A DNA stretch of 35,000 nucleotides from Sphaeroforma sirkka (taxonomy: Eukaryota; Opisthokonta; Ichthyosporea; Ichthyophonida): the NCBI GenBank assembly GCA_001586965.3, contig LUCW03001845.1, positions 1-35,000 on the forward strand, read 5' to 3'. A model generated the notes under the pieces. It saw only the letters and a program-made list of their open reading frames with translations. It did not search any database and was not told the DNA's origin. This document shows, in pieces, positions 10,887-22,626 of the stretch (positions are counted from its first letter, which is position 1; each line of letters starts with the position of its first letter). A program made the translations under genes and the position numbers.

Positions 10887-12200
10887 CAAGTCCTTTTTAG
10901 CCTAGTACTGTATGACAAAGTCGCACTGATAACGGGGTACCTGGTCCTACCAAAGTTACAGCCGTTATCACACTTCCTTTTCGCTGAGAGAGAGCGCCGT
11001 CCTATGATCGACATCAATCCCCTGTTAGTCGAGACAATCCCTGAAGGGCCCCTCCAGCCGCTTATATTATAAGGTCCCTCGAATTCCCCAAAATTCGGTC
11101 CTTACTCTCCAAATCCAAAAGTCGGCCCAATAAATGATTATCACAGTTTCGGCGCCAATTTTTTTCCATAAAATCCCAAAATTCGGTAGTAGTAGCTTTA
11201 TTCTTAGGTTTACGATATAAGCAGTCTTTAGTCCTCTTCGTCCTTGTTTTCCTTATGTTCTTAGTGAAAGTCTCCACTCTAGCGCTGGACGTGGACTGCT
11301 TTTATAGTCCGCCGGGACATATTTCTATCTATTCCCGAACGAACTTGTACTACTAACATCCTAGGCTATTAACAATAACTATAACGCTCGTAGTGAGAGG
11401 GAAAAACACGGGCCTAGAAAACCCTCTGCTACGAAGTTCTTGAACTTTCTCGTGGCGTCATCGTCTATGTATATTCGTAGACACTTTTGCTTTGTTCGTG
11501 AATATACATAGACAATTTTAAGTATGACCCATGAGAATGACAGCAAAAATCATCAGGGCCTGGTTATATACGATTAACCCTGGCTTGGGCCCTGAAATAA
11601 AAACCCAATATGAATATCTAGAATCATGACTCATCATTCGGGACCTGCCAAATTCAGGGTACCGAAGAGTCTCGGAAATTCATTAGGAGTCCCGAAACTC
11701 CTACATATAAAAAAAAAAAGAAAAAAAAAGAAAAAAGTGCAAGTCGTAAATGAATATAGCGACAGAGTACGGGGCCAGGGCACCAGGCCCGCTACTAGTA
11801 GTAGAGGCGGGCCGGGGGTAAATATTGTAGTGTTGTGTATCTGTGTAAATATTTACAACTATTTAGGAAGGCTACATATGCTGTGGTGGTGTGTAAATAT
11901 TATTATTTTAATGGCAAATATTTCAATCAGAATAAATATTTTGAATTGAAATACCTACTAAAAGTACTAAATATATTCTATATTGATTTAACAATTAAAA
12001 TACAGCTCAATAGACCGAGATATTGCTAAAAAATACACGTACAGTTAGGTTAAGATGAATTAATTTCAAGATTTTAAATATATGTATCTTTTGCAATTGT
12101 TTTATTTTGGGAGATACGTGTATTTTATCACTTTTTGATAAGTGGCACTCTCCGACCGTGTCTCCCAGACTCCAACTGACAGGCAACTGACGTTGCTGTG
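10887..12200. other. No gene seen; AT-rich, probable transposon debris
   Basis: This 1.3 kb stretch between element A's LTR and the region upstream of the Gln-rich gene has only short chance reading frames. It holds an A/G-only tract at 11709-11737 of the kind seen inside LTRs A and B, a perfect 14-bp inverted repeat (11463-11513), and several near-repeats such as AAATTC-GG phrases near 11080-11100 and 11640-11680. I suspect old LTR-element remains but could not match both ends of anything. Confidence 0.4.
11463..11513. repeat. Perfect 14-bp inverted repeat
   Basis: GTCTATGTATATTC at 11463-11476 is the exact reverse complement of GAATATACATAGAC at 11500-11513, separated by 23 bases. It could form a hairpin or mark a small element's ends. 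No coding or RNA gene was recognised around it. Confidence 0.7.
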
Positions 12201-12833
12201 GTCATTTACATAATAAAAAATAAATAGTCATGATGAAGGAGTTGGGAACTTGTGGGAACCCCACTGCCCCAAGAGAGGGGACAGTCGCCCAGACCAAGTG
12301 CCCAGAGATGCATATTTATCTGCCAACTTCAAACAGAAACCGTTATCCCGCAACTGGCAGTCCCGATCAAAATTCACCGGCACCTCAACACAAATTTATA
12401 TTATTCAGATCAAGTTCGAAACGACAATCGACATATTTATTAAATATCAATTTATCTTTGTTTGATCTGCGGGGGAGAAGCAGAAAGGACTCTAGGAGTG
12501 CAGCAAGCCAGCAACCATCACAGCATATTCTTTATTCTTTATTGAACCTTTTTTTTTTGGCGGGTGTTTGTTGTCGCTCGTGGTGCGTGTTGTCGTGTGT
12601 GCAACACACTGCTTAGTCTGAGTGAAGCTGCTCGCAGTCGTTCTCTGCCGGCAGGTGTAGTTTACCTGGGGCGAACTCAGTCAGTATATTAGGAATAAAT
12701 TTAGACTTATACCGATCTATCGATCGGTGCAACCAAGTTCTGGCTCATGTTAGGGCCGGAAGTAGCTTTGAAGCACCGGCGGCGAATCCTTCTATAGGGG
12801 ATAATACCCTGTGCGTACACGCATGATAATAAC
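12201..12833 (+). promoter_or_regulatory. Upstream region and probable 5' UTR of the GLTSCR1-like gene
   Basis: This is the 630 bases before the predicted start codon. No TATA box can be assigned. A TTTTTTGGCGGGTG sequence near 12550-12565 resembles an E2F site, but one match is weak evidence. The GC-richer stretch from about 12560 to 12800 is a plausible transcription start and 5' UTR. A 128-codon open frame at 12230-12616 has no recognisable domain and no Met context or neighbours to support it. An in-frame TAG near 12795 precedes the chosen ATG. Confidence 0.35.
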
Positions 12834-14701
12834 ATGCAGCAACCTGAGGGGAATCGAACTGGAAGCTCGAGTCTGCAGGTATGCACAATTTTTTTGTATT
12901 CGCACGTACTAGACGGCAGCTGAAATTATTCCACGTATATTAGATCCTGTGGTGGTGGTACATTGTTTGGGCTGTTAATTTCATATTAATCATACTTTTT
13001 CGTCGGTTACTGGTCAGTTACGCTTGCTTTCAGTGCCATGTCACTATGAGAGCGAAACATCTCGTATTAACATATTTTAAGCTATCAGGGTATCTACACA
13101 CCAGTGTATGAAGCTCAATGGGCGTGTCTGTTAATGTCTGTCATTGTACGAGACAAACTAACCTAGTACATGCAACTACGTTTGAGTACCGAGTTCAGCC
13201 CCGTAATCAGCACGTGGGTTGTGGGTATTACAATTACGCTTACTTCTTTTTGCACATGGAACTTATTATTCAAGCTGATAGCTGACTACGAGCATATCAA
13301 TACCTAGTGTTACATCAAGTGCTTATTACCTAGACAATCACTTATAGTGTGAAACAGACCACCAATTCGGACTGCTTTATCTTTTGGACAACTAGCATAA
13401 ACACGAAATGGGTTCGCAAACAGTTTTGGATTTGGAGTACAGACCAGCTTTTTAAATTAGGATATATGCTCGTCGCTGTACTTGCCTTCTTACATGCGCG
13501 GCTGAAGAATATACTCTTGCTTTACGCACGTCAGTTGCACGGCGTGATGTACAGACACCATTATTGGTTAAATATTGGCTGAATGGGCGTCACTGACATC
13601 TCATCTTGAATCAATTGTTGCTGGGTGCGCAGTAGTTTTTCTGCTGGCGTGCGTCCAAACATGTATATTCTTTTGCTACACGTGATCAATGCCACTTTCG
13701 GTGATGCCTGTGTGTGGGTACGTGTGCGTGTACGTATGTATATGCGTATGTGTGTATGCGTTAGTATATGTTTTCAAAGTGACGCTCGCAAAGCTTTCAA
13801 TTGAATACACGCGTTTAATCTGCTTTCATATTAGTGCATTTCTGTTGCGCATGGGTCATAAGATAGTGCTTGCGAAATTCAAGTGCGCCTGTGTGTACGG
13901 ATCAACGTTTATGTGCTATACCCTGAAGAGCTATCCCGAAATAACTCTAGAAACTGGCCGTGCATGTTGTAGTAATAGTCTTGAACTAGTTGATCTATTC
14001 CTCGCTGTATGCGTGTCCTAATTCATTAGCAACCGTCCATTTCTCTGTTGTTAGCGTATGTCACCAATCCAATCGGATCTCATAGACCTTGATGCCCTGC
14101 GTGTTATCAATTCGAGAGTCATATCTACCTGGTCCACCAATGAGAGCCCAATATAGCTCCGTATAGTCTTACCACGCTTATATTGCGCTCTCAATGGTGA
14201 CCTAAAAATAATCTTGACCATTTGAGACTACGAATTCTTGGCCACTCTCCATCCCAATCGAAATGGAATATTGTACAATTGTGATGTGTTTGTAAGGTAT
14301 TATTTGTGTTGCTTGCACGCCTTTGGATATACGGTCGGCCTGTACCTTCGCACAAATCAGTGATTTAGCGCGGACGAGGGCTGTATGTCCCTGGGCAAGT
14401 CTGCGTTTGTTTTTATAGTGCGCGTACCAAATGTTTCGTGCATACATGTATATCGAGAGTGGGTATGATTTGAAGCTCTTGTGTGGTTCAAGACTCGTGA
14501 GAGGACCGAACTATTTACTTTTCTGTCGTCAGACTACTACTATGTGGGCATGTGCATTCAGGCATCGCTTGTTTATTTCATACGTCACCTTCGTTCCCGT
14601 GTGATCAAATAAGTTGAGAATTTGTGCGTGGCGATACGAGGCAGCGTTTGATCTAACTAACTTATTCTGATCTCTTTTTTTGGATTAGGATCCCAACATG
14701 A
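12823..14701 (+). other. Overlapping upstream ORF (22 codons, across intron 1)
   Basis: An ATG at 12823 lies 11 bases before the main start and in another frame. In the spliced transcript (12823-12878 joined to 14689-14701) it runs 22 codons to a TGA that overlaps ATG codons of the main frame at 14698-14703. Scanning ribosomes would meet it first, so it could lower translation of the main protein or favour re-initiation at the in-frame ATG codons in exon 2. Function is inferred from position only. Confidence 0.4.
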
Positions 14702-15311
14702 TGGTACAGGCCAACAACGCTCAAGGAGGCTCTGGCGGGAGCGTCACTGGTAGCTTTGGCTCCCGCGGTAATGATGCCTGGGCAAGTAGTGCTCAAGGCG
14801 GTTCCAACTTGGGAGGAATGATGAGTGGAATGGATGTTCTAGGCAGTGGTAAGTACTTCCCTGGGGGTTGTGTTTATCATGTATTCTAGGACTTATTGGG
14901 CGCACCTACAAAGATTCAAAGATTAGATAGCAAGGGGAGTTGTGTATTGACAATTTGTTGCTCCTGCGAGTACAAAAGGCGTTGAAGTTAGGATAGGGTC
15001 ACCTGAAGCTTGGTAGAGGTCATAAGCCTTGCACAGTGTCTTTCCATGTATCGATGATCAACGAAACTTGTAGCATATTAATGTACGTGCTGTTTACTTG
15101 CCTGCGATGGATGCTGTTCTATGTTCCTATTCAGTATGTCTTAGAGCCCCTGACTGGTTACAGATTCTGAATGGGTGTCCTGTTTTTAACACTGTGTTTT
15201 AATTTAATTCTTGTTTACGACTTTAACAATAAATCACACCACAAAAGAACACATCTTTCTCTTAATAACTAATAGTGTGCGTATATATATATATATATAT
15301 ACATACATACA

Positions 15312-15383
<72 letters not shown>

Positions 15384-15387
15384 CATT

Positions 15388-15424
<37 letters not shown>

Positions 15425-15438
15425 TCATATATATTCCC

Positions 15439-15471
<33 letters not shown>

Positions 15472-16670
15472 AATTACTCACATGTACATATATCCGTTAT
15501 TCATCTTTTACAGTCTTCGATATACAAAGATCGCTTCAAGCATCACATACTTACTCAATCTTATATCTGACTCTGTAATATAGAACCATAAGCTTATTCT
15601 TTACTCAATACTACATACCTCTTGAAATCCACCGCGTTTTCTAGGCGGCATGGGTGTGGGAGGGGGTCTATCTTTAGGCGTACAGCAACCTGGTCAAGTA
15701 CACAGCATTATGAGTCCGCACCTTGGTATGAATAACAGGAGCGTAGCTGGTATAGGTCTGGGTATGAACGGCACCTCTCCGGTAGTGAGCGCCGCTGGTA
15801 GTAATGCTGGCCCTAACGCAGGCGCTGGGTTGCAGTACGGACAGATGACTGCGCAGCAGAGGCAGATGTATATGATGAATCCGCACAATCAGCCCAGACA
15901 GATTATGAACGTATGTGCTAAGGTGTTTGAGTTTCTATTGAGGACGAAGTCAGCCTCTGTTGTTCAGTGTATGCAGACGTTCTAGTCAAATGAAAAGAGA
16001 TATGCGTTAGTGCGGGTCATATACCGCATGCAGAATTTAATGTGCGATAATTGTGCTAGATCTTTGTGCGCGTGTCCTATGGGATGTTTTTAATTCAGTT
16101 ATAATACGGCAAGGGGTTCAAACCCCTAAACATCATAAAAGCGCATGCATCGGCTCAACTCACTCTATTTCCCATCTTGAATATTCTCAGAACTTCCAAC
16201 ATGGTCCCGGAGTGCAAAAGAATCCTCTGGGCGTGATCGGCTCCATACCTATGCTAACGCAACAGCAACAGCAACAACAGCAGCTGTTGATGCAGCAGCA
16301 GAGGACCCACCAACAACAACAGCAACTACAACAAATACGCAACTTCCAGCAAAGCGCTATGCAACAAGCCGCTTTTGGTACCCCACAAAACCCCACCTCT
16401 GGTCCCGGAAAACAACCTGCACAATCTGGACAAGTAGTTGGCAAGACACCTCTTAGAGGACAAAACTCGGCCCAGAGTCAACAGGGAGCTCCATCATCTC
16501 CCATGCCACACGCACAGCAAGGCTCACCGGGAGGGTTTGGCCTATCGCAACAGATACAGCAGCCGCAACAGGGGTATGCGAACCAAGCTGGGGTGGCCCA
16601 AATGGCGGCATATACACAAGCAAAAGCACAGGCACAAGCACAGGCACAAGCAGAGGCACAAGCGCAAGCG

Positions 16671-16708
<38 letters not shown>

Positions 16709-18043
16709 AGCCCAATTACAACAGAAACCTCAGCCACAGCCACAGCGACAGGAGACAGGCCGGGGCTCTGCTGGCAGCCAGTCACTGCTGACTGCGAATT
16801 CACCTCGCCAACAGCTCGTAAAAGCACAGAAATCGCCACTGTTGAGTGCGAACCAGTCGCATATGCAGGGCAATGGGAGAAATTCGCCCATGATGGGTGG
16901 TCAACAGAGTAGAATACCTGGAAGTTCTGACCAAGGACAAGTGCAGGGGAAACCAAACATGTCGCCACATACTATTCACGCCCAGACATTGCCTGGCCAG
17001 CATGCACAACCACACAATTCGCCGTACTCATCGTACATACAGGCGCAACAGCAGCAGCAACAGAACCAGCAACAGAACCAACAACAGCATCTTAGTCAAA
17101 GTCAACAACAGCAGAAGCTTCAGCAACAACAACAGCAACAACAACAACAACAACAAAAGCAACACCAACAACAACAACAGCAACATCATCAGCAGCAACA
17201 ACAACAACAACAGCAACAACACCACAAACAACAACTCTCGCAGACTAAGACTCCTCAACAAGAACAAGGTTCAGGGGCTAGTCCAACTGTGCAGGGTATG
17301 TATAGTACACCTCAGGCCCATGTCGCTAATGGCACTCCACGGGCATCCGGGATGTCTCTTACCGGACAGATGCCGGGCAATGCAAACAGACCACAGTCAC
17401 AGAATATGTACCACGCTCAGATGCTGTCGCAACAACAAACACAGAAGCTACAGGGTCAAGGTATGTATCCAGGGCAGATTCAAGGAGGCCAGAGCCAGCT
17501 AACTACAGGCGCACCGATGATGCACGCTGGTAGTATGACACCCGGAGGATCTCAGCAGATGCAGTACCAGGGACAACCGCAACCGCAACCACAACCGCAA
17601 CCGCAACCGCAAAGCCAGTCTGAACCGCAAACACAAACCCAGCAAACCCAGTCACACCAACTACAACCACAAACACAACAACAGGGGCCGATGTACACAC
17701 AGCAGCAACGAGAGGAGGCGCTTTCGCAGCAGAACGAGCGCACGCGATGTGATAAATTACTGGAGACATTTAACGAGGAAGTCCGGAGTATGCAAGAAAT
17801 GCTGGCGCAAGGCAACCTCGCGTCGGCTCGGGTGAAGGTGATCAACGACTCTATTCGCGATAAGAAGAATATGGCTGTGTCACTGCGGCAACGGTTGGCG
17901 AACCTTAAGAAGCAGCAGGAAGCTGTGGGGGGTGGTGTACAGATTGCGATGATGGGTAGTGAAGCGGGTGGGAGTGATATGCACAGTATGGCCCAGGGGT
18001 CATATGACATGCAGGGCCAAGCAACACAGGGGCATAATCAAAC

Positions 18044-18128
<85 letters not shown>

Positions 18129-18182
18129 AATCAGCAGCAGAAACAACAACAACAACAGCAACAACAACAGCACCAACAGCAG

Positions 18183-18213
<31 letters not shown>

Positions 18214-18261
18214 GTCAGCAACAACAACAACAACAACAACAACAGCAACAACAACAACAGC

Positions 18262-18295
<34 letters not shown>

Positions 18296-20402
18296 GCAGG
18301 CTAGGTTTGGTGGCGGAGCACCCACACCCGGAATGACGGGATACATGAACGCACCGAATACCAGTACTCTCAATATGGATACCAAACAACAGCTGCAGAA
18401 CCGTGGACAAGGGCAAGGTATGCCAGCACACGGTCAGAGACCACCGTTCTCGCCAACGGGGTTCTACGACCCGCTATCACCTATGTCGCAAAGCGGGATG
18501 GGAACGCAAGTAAACAGGGTTGATAGTCCGTCCAAGAAAAAACGGGGCAGGCCGAAGAAAAAACCCGGGGACCCTGTGTCCAAGCATATGAATCCCAAGA
18601 AGAAGAAGGATGGTACTAAGGCCTCGAAAGCGGGCGGTAAGAAGAATGGGGACAGTAAGAAACAGGAGCCACCAACACAGCAGCAGAGCAGTGCGATGGG
18701 GACGCCGGGTGGCGTATCGGAAGTTAAAGCAGATTCAGTGGCGAATGCAGGTGCTTATCAGGCCCAGGGCGGGCAGATGGGGCTGAGCAGTGGGTCAGGG
18801 GTGTACATGACCAGTAATAATAGTCATATTAGTGATAGTAAAGGCAGCAACGACCTGCCGCAGGCTCAGCAGCAGCAGCAACATAGGCAGATGCAGATAC
18901 AGTTGCAAATGCAGCAACACCACCAACAGTACGCCCAACAAGGTATATACTCATATCAACAGCAGCAGCAACACCAACAACTTCAATCCCAGCAGCAGCA
19001 GCAGCAACACCACCAGCACCAACAACAACAACTCCAACCGGGAACCCCACAATCGATGCAACAGGGTCCGTCACAGGCACAAACACCGCACAATCTAGCG
19101 ATGCACGGACAGCAGGGCCAGGGGTTCAATCAGCAACAGCCCATGTCGAAAGTGAATATAGTCCAGATGCAAAACAGCCAGGTGGACGTGCAGAAACTCT
19201 TTTCAGGCCCGGGCACACCCTCTGCGAATCAGGAACAGGAAGTCAGCATGATGGCAGCAACCACGCTCAAGGCCAAAGCGGTTGCCGAAGCTGCTAAAGC
19301 CAAGGCAGCCGCGGATGCGTCCAGGCTGAAGCTAGAACGAGAGACCAAGGAGAAAGCTCAGCGCGAAGCAGAGGCTAGGGCAGTTGAAACTCGCCTGCGC
19401 AAGGAAGCCGAAGACGCACGCCTGGCGGCTATAGCCGAGAAGCAACGTCTCAAGGAGGAGGCTGAGCGTGCTGCATTGGCCGAGAGAGAGGCGAAGGAGG
19501 CTGAGGAACGCAGGAAACGGCTCAAGCAGACCAGGGCCAGGGCGGGGGCGGTGTTGGGCGAGGAAGTACTGGGGATTATCAACCCCAGTGAGGAGATGCT
19601 CAATACGTATGTTGTGACGCGTGTGTATGCCCTGTTTTGGGGTTCAGGTGTCTAGGGGTGTTATGGCGCGTGCCAGCCTTGTTTACGTGCGATTGTGGAC
19701 GGTAGGGTGCTGGGTGTGACTTCCACCACAAGCACATATGAGAGAGTGTTTTTGAAGATGTATACCCAAACTTGTGGGCATAGGTTGTTCGGATTATCTG
19801 TTGATGGTGTATGCTCGATCGTATTAGATTAGAGATTCTCCCAGGGCTTTTGGTCGTGATTCGGTAAAGAGCAATATTATGCCTTTGTTCCAGTAGTGCC
19901 TTTTGTTTGGATGCATGCTGGGTGGCTAGTTCTGTCGTGTCATACACGCCTATATCGCATACGCATGAAAATCCGCAGAGCTCTCAATATATATATATAT
20001 AAGAATATATGTATATATGCCTGTATAGCATATCGCTAAAAAAAATCTATTCTTCGCTGTACAGGCCGTTCACGTCGTACAAAGACTGTTTCAATCGTCT
20101 CAAAACGTACACTCTAGCCAATCACGAGCCGCGACTGCCGACGCCTGAAGACAAAAAAAATATGAGTGTATGCATAGATGAGTTGTACGCTTGGGAGAGG
20201 AGATTGCACGGAAGGTTAGACACAAACCTTTGCATACGGGCACGGAGGAAGCAGCAACTGGGAGAAGAAGTTGGTCTGAGGGTCATTATGGTGGGCGAAG
20301 AGCTTGAGGATGGATATGATATGAAGCTCACTATCACACAAACCAAAAAAAATATAGGTATGCGTTGGGAGTGTGAGTTTGAACACGTTGAGCTTCGCGG
20401 TA

Positions 20403-20453
<51 letters not shown>

Positions 20454-22025
20454 TGGGGGAGTTTATTTCTTTTCTTTGGCTTTGCCCCCTGTTGCGGCTA
20501 AGTGTGAGAGTTAAGAACAATTTTACTTCCGTCCTATGAGTTATTCATATATTATTGGTATTGTTGATATTATCATTATCATTGTTATTGTTATTATGAT
20601 TATGATTCTTTTATTCTGATTATGATTATGATTATGATTCTTCGTAATATTAATATGATTTTTATTGTATATTATGGTTCATGCCCATCGATTGTCCAAA
20701 ACCTCAAGTCGCTCGAAATGGCAGACACAATTTTATCGGCGAATACAATTTTTTCCAGAAAAAGCAAATATTTTAGCAAACACAAGCATAATGGCAAGCA
20801 AAAAACTTAAAAATATGTATGTCGATCTGTTTAAACAGAAACTCTCAAGCGCCAGCAAATCAGGCTCAACAAACAGCTCGCCGATGCCAAGAAGGAGGAG
20901 GCAAAGAAAATGGCCCTCCAACGCGGCACACAACCACAACACCAGGCATCGACCGCCCCACGATTGAACTCACCTGCACAACGGTCATCTAACAGCAAAG
21001 GGGATGTGAGCGTGAATATCGGGACGAATACCGGGACGAATATCGGGACAAGTACCGGAATTCCGTCGCGGATTGAACACCTGAAGAACATCGAGGAGCA
21101 GGCGAGGATAGCGCGGCTGGCTGCGGTTGCCACGCCAACCGAAACCGCAGACGCAACCGCAAACTCAAACTCAAACTCAAACACAAACTCAAACTCAAAC
21201 CCAACCGCAATTACACAGGCGAGTGCAAAGAACATTCCGAGTGCGAGCACTGCAGCAGAGTCCGCGGGACTGACGGAGGCCCAGGCGCATGCCAGGCGGA
21301 AGGCTCAAGCACTCGCGATGATGCAGTTTCAGATGTCCAATACCGCCCCACCCCCACTATCACATCCACGCTCACAAGCACAGACACAGTCACAGTCACA
21401 GTCACAGTCACAGGCACAGTCACAGTCACAGGCACAGTCACAGCCACAGACACAGCCACAATCACAGTCACTGTCTCAGTCACAGGCACAGCCACGCACA
21501 CCGGATATAGGTGATACAACAAGGGAGAATACGCGTACAGATACAAGTGACGGCATGGGTAGTACGGCTGGGTCGAAGGACGTGCCGGTAAGGAGTGCGG
21601 GTGACATAGGACATCCCTCTACTGAGGCCAAAAAACGCACCTTGGACGATATGCAGGGGAGTGTGCATGTCAGTACAAACACCGGCGTACCTGAGAACAC
21701 CAAGCGCTATGCAACTGAGACAACTGAGAAGGGGGAGAGCACCATCACCCCTGAGGCCAGGTCGGCTGCTCAGGAACAAGTTAGTAGTATGGCTGGGCAT
21801 GGAAACACCAGTAGTAGCCTTGTAGGCGGTTTAAAGCCGCAACAATCCGACAGCGTGGGCAGTCGGAGTGACTTACAGCGCTCGAATGTGGTGGCCGCGA
21901 ATCTCTTCCCGTCGTCGGGTTCGGCACAAACGTCAAAGAAACTTGGGACAGGTATGGGGGACGCGGAAGGGGGTGATGCGAGTACTATGAATGGACTCAG
22001 CAATACTGATGCGGAGACGGGATGA
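12834..22025 (+). CDS. Gln-rich GLTSCR1-domain protein, probable ncBAF (GBAF) chromatin-remodeller subunit
   Basis: Six exons: 12834-12878, 14689-14848, 15645-15910, 16191-19606, 20065-20357, 20839-22025. They total 5,367 nt and encode about 1,788 residues, with GT-AG introns of phase 0, 1, 0, 2 and 1. The start is the first ATG after an in-frame TAG. Layout: Gly/Asn/Ser/Met-rich N-terminus (1-157); Gln-rich region with Ala-Gln repeats (about 299-332); helical segment (about 661-735); poly-Gln (about 774-860); AT-hook-like [13 protein letters not shown] (about 939); charged Ala/Glu/Lys helix (about 1178-1290). A GLTSCR1 domain follows (about 1296-1420; [18 protein letters not shown], then [19 protein letters not shown] across intron 5). 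The PF.S..D...RL..Y and late KQLA-K motifs match human BICRA/BICRAL and plant BRIP-type proteins, which anchor the BRD9-containing SWI/SNF complex. The C-terminus is Ser/Gln-rich and disordered. The family call rests on this domain. The poly-Gln alone would also fit a Mediator or co-activator subunit. Confidence 0.8.
12879..14688 (+). other. Intron 1 of the GLTSCR1-like gene; no other gene seen
   Basis: This 1.8 kb intron (donor GTATGC, acceptor TTTTTTTGGATTAG) separates the 15-codon first exon from exon 2. It has only short chance reading frames, no microsatellite longer than a few units, and no recognisable RNA gene. Its length and its place next to the first exon would suit regulatory elements, but none can be named. 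Confidence 0.6.
15281..15475. repeat. (TA)n/(CATA)n microsatellite in intron 2
   Basis: Alternating TA dinucleotides flank (ACAT)n and (ATATAC)n runs. It lies inside the 14849-15644 intron and explains the Tyr/Ile/Thr-only open frames there. Confidence 0.95.
18040..18298 (+). repeat. Poly-glutamine CAA/CAG tract in exon 4
   Basis: About 87 codons, almost all CAG or CAA, with isolated Asn, Lys, His and Arg codons. The mixed codons and interruptions would limit repeat slippage compared with a pure CAG run. Further Gln-rich blocks lie at 16258-16335, 17044-17240 and 18865-19040. Part of the coding sequence of the GLTSCR1-like protein. Confidence 0.93.
20403..20451. repeat. (TA)n microsatellite in intron 5
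   Basis: About 24 TA units just after the exon 5 donor (GTATGC at 20358). A second low-complexity stretch of ATT/GATTAT repeats lies at about 20545-20645 in the same intron. Confidence 0.95.
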
Positions 22026-22430
22026 AGCGATGCAGCGTGGAAAACGGGATGTTATGATCGCGGGAAACACTATCTGGAAGGTGTCATACGAGAGATACTA
22101 TTACAGCATAAAAAACTGCCACACAAGAGTCTGTAGTAAGTATAGAGGACATGTCGGATGAACCCACCGAGAGTTCTAGTGGACTCAGCCGTTTTGGTAC
22201 TGAGACGGGGCGAAGCGACGCTAAGAGCCCAACTGGATAGAAGCCAGATGACACTGTTTAGAACTTGTCATGTGGGGACTGCTGTTGCAGCACAACCACC
22301 ACACGAGTCGATGGCGGTCCTGGAGAGCATGCCAGATGAAGCTACTGTGCAGTGTTGATGGATTTGACAGTGCTAGAGCGTGTAGAGGTAGCGACGGCCG
22401 ACTTGAAACCAGGGAGCAGCGAGAACCGAC
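21890..22430 (+). repeat. Degenerate 180-188 bp tandem repeat over the gene's 3' end
   Basis: Three related copies can be seen. Landmark GGACTCAGC is at 21993 and again at 22181. The stretch GAGACGGGATGAAGCGATGC (22013 on) corresponds to GAGACGGGGCGAAGCGACGC (22202 on). ACACAAGAGTCTGTAG (22121) with ATGTCGGATGAACC corresponds to ACACGAGTCGATGG (22301) with ATGCCAGATGAAGC. The first copy is the end of the coding exon and the later ones lie beyond the stop. Copies 2 and 3 resemble each other at protein level as well (QESVVSIEDMSDEPT against HESMAVLESMPDEAT). Confidence 0.7.
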
Positions 22431-22626
22431 TTGCAGTACTTGTTGGGACTGGGGATGTATAGACATACGTGGGTACGGGTTTGTTATGCGTTCACACAGA
22501 TGCCAACCAGTATTGGGTGGGGTGTATCTCTGTTGACATCTTGCGCGATGCTTCGTGCTCCAGCATACGCCAAGTGGACTAGTGAGCCAGGGTCGTAGAT
22601 GTTTTCGGATGGCGGGCAGTTGTCTG

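Noticed and set aside
11140-11170. TGGCGCCGAAACTGTG on the minus strand as an LTR-element primer-binding site
   Set aside because: It resembles a retroelement primer-binding site, but the sequence before it does not end in a convincing LTR end and no partner LTR was found.
11062-11277. 71-codon Lys/Arg-rich minus-strand frame
   Set aside because: No family recognised, short, and located in transposon-like debris. Too weak to call a gene.
12549-12565. E2F-like TTTGGCGGG as a promoter element
   Set aside because: A single short match with no mapped transcription start. Mentioned only as a possibility in the upstream-region entry.
12230-12616. 128-codon open frame upstream of the Gln-rich gene
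   Set aside because: No recognisable domain, composition like random sequence, three overlapping frames open in the same stretch, and it sits where the promoter or 5' UTR is expected.
16053-16190. Extending exon 4 upstream to the ATG at 16053
   Set aside because: The frame is open, but exon 3 ends in a strong GTATGT donor in phase 0 and an ATTCTCAG acceptor at 16183-16190 fits. The upstream stretch looks like intron.
16187-19603. Many long open frames on both strands over the Gln-rich exon (poly-Leu, poly-Val, poly-Ser/Asn)
   Set aside because: They are the other readings of CAG/CAA-type repeats, and the plus-strand Gln frame is the one that joins in phase with flanking exons.
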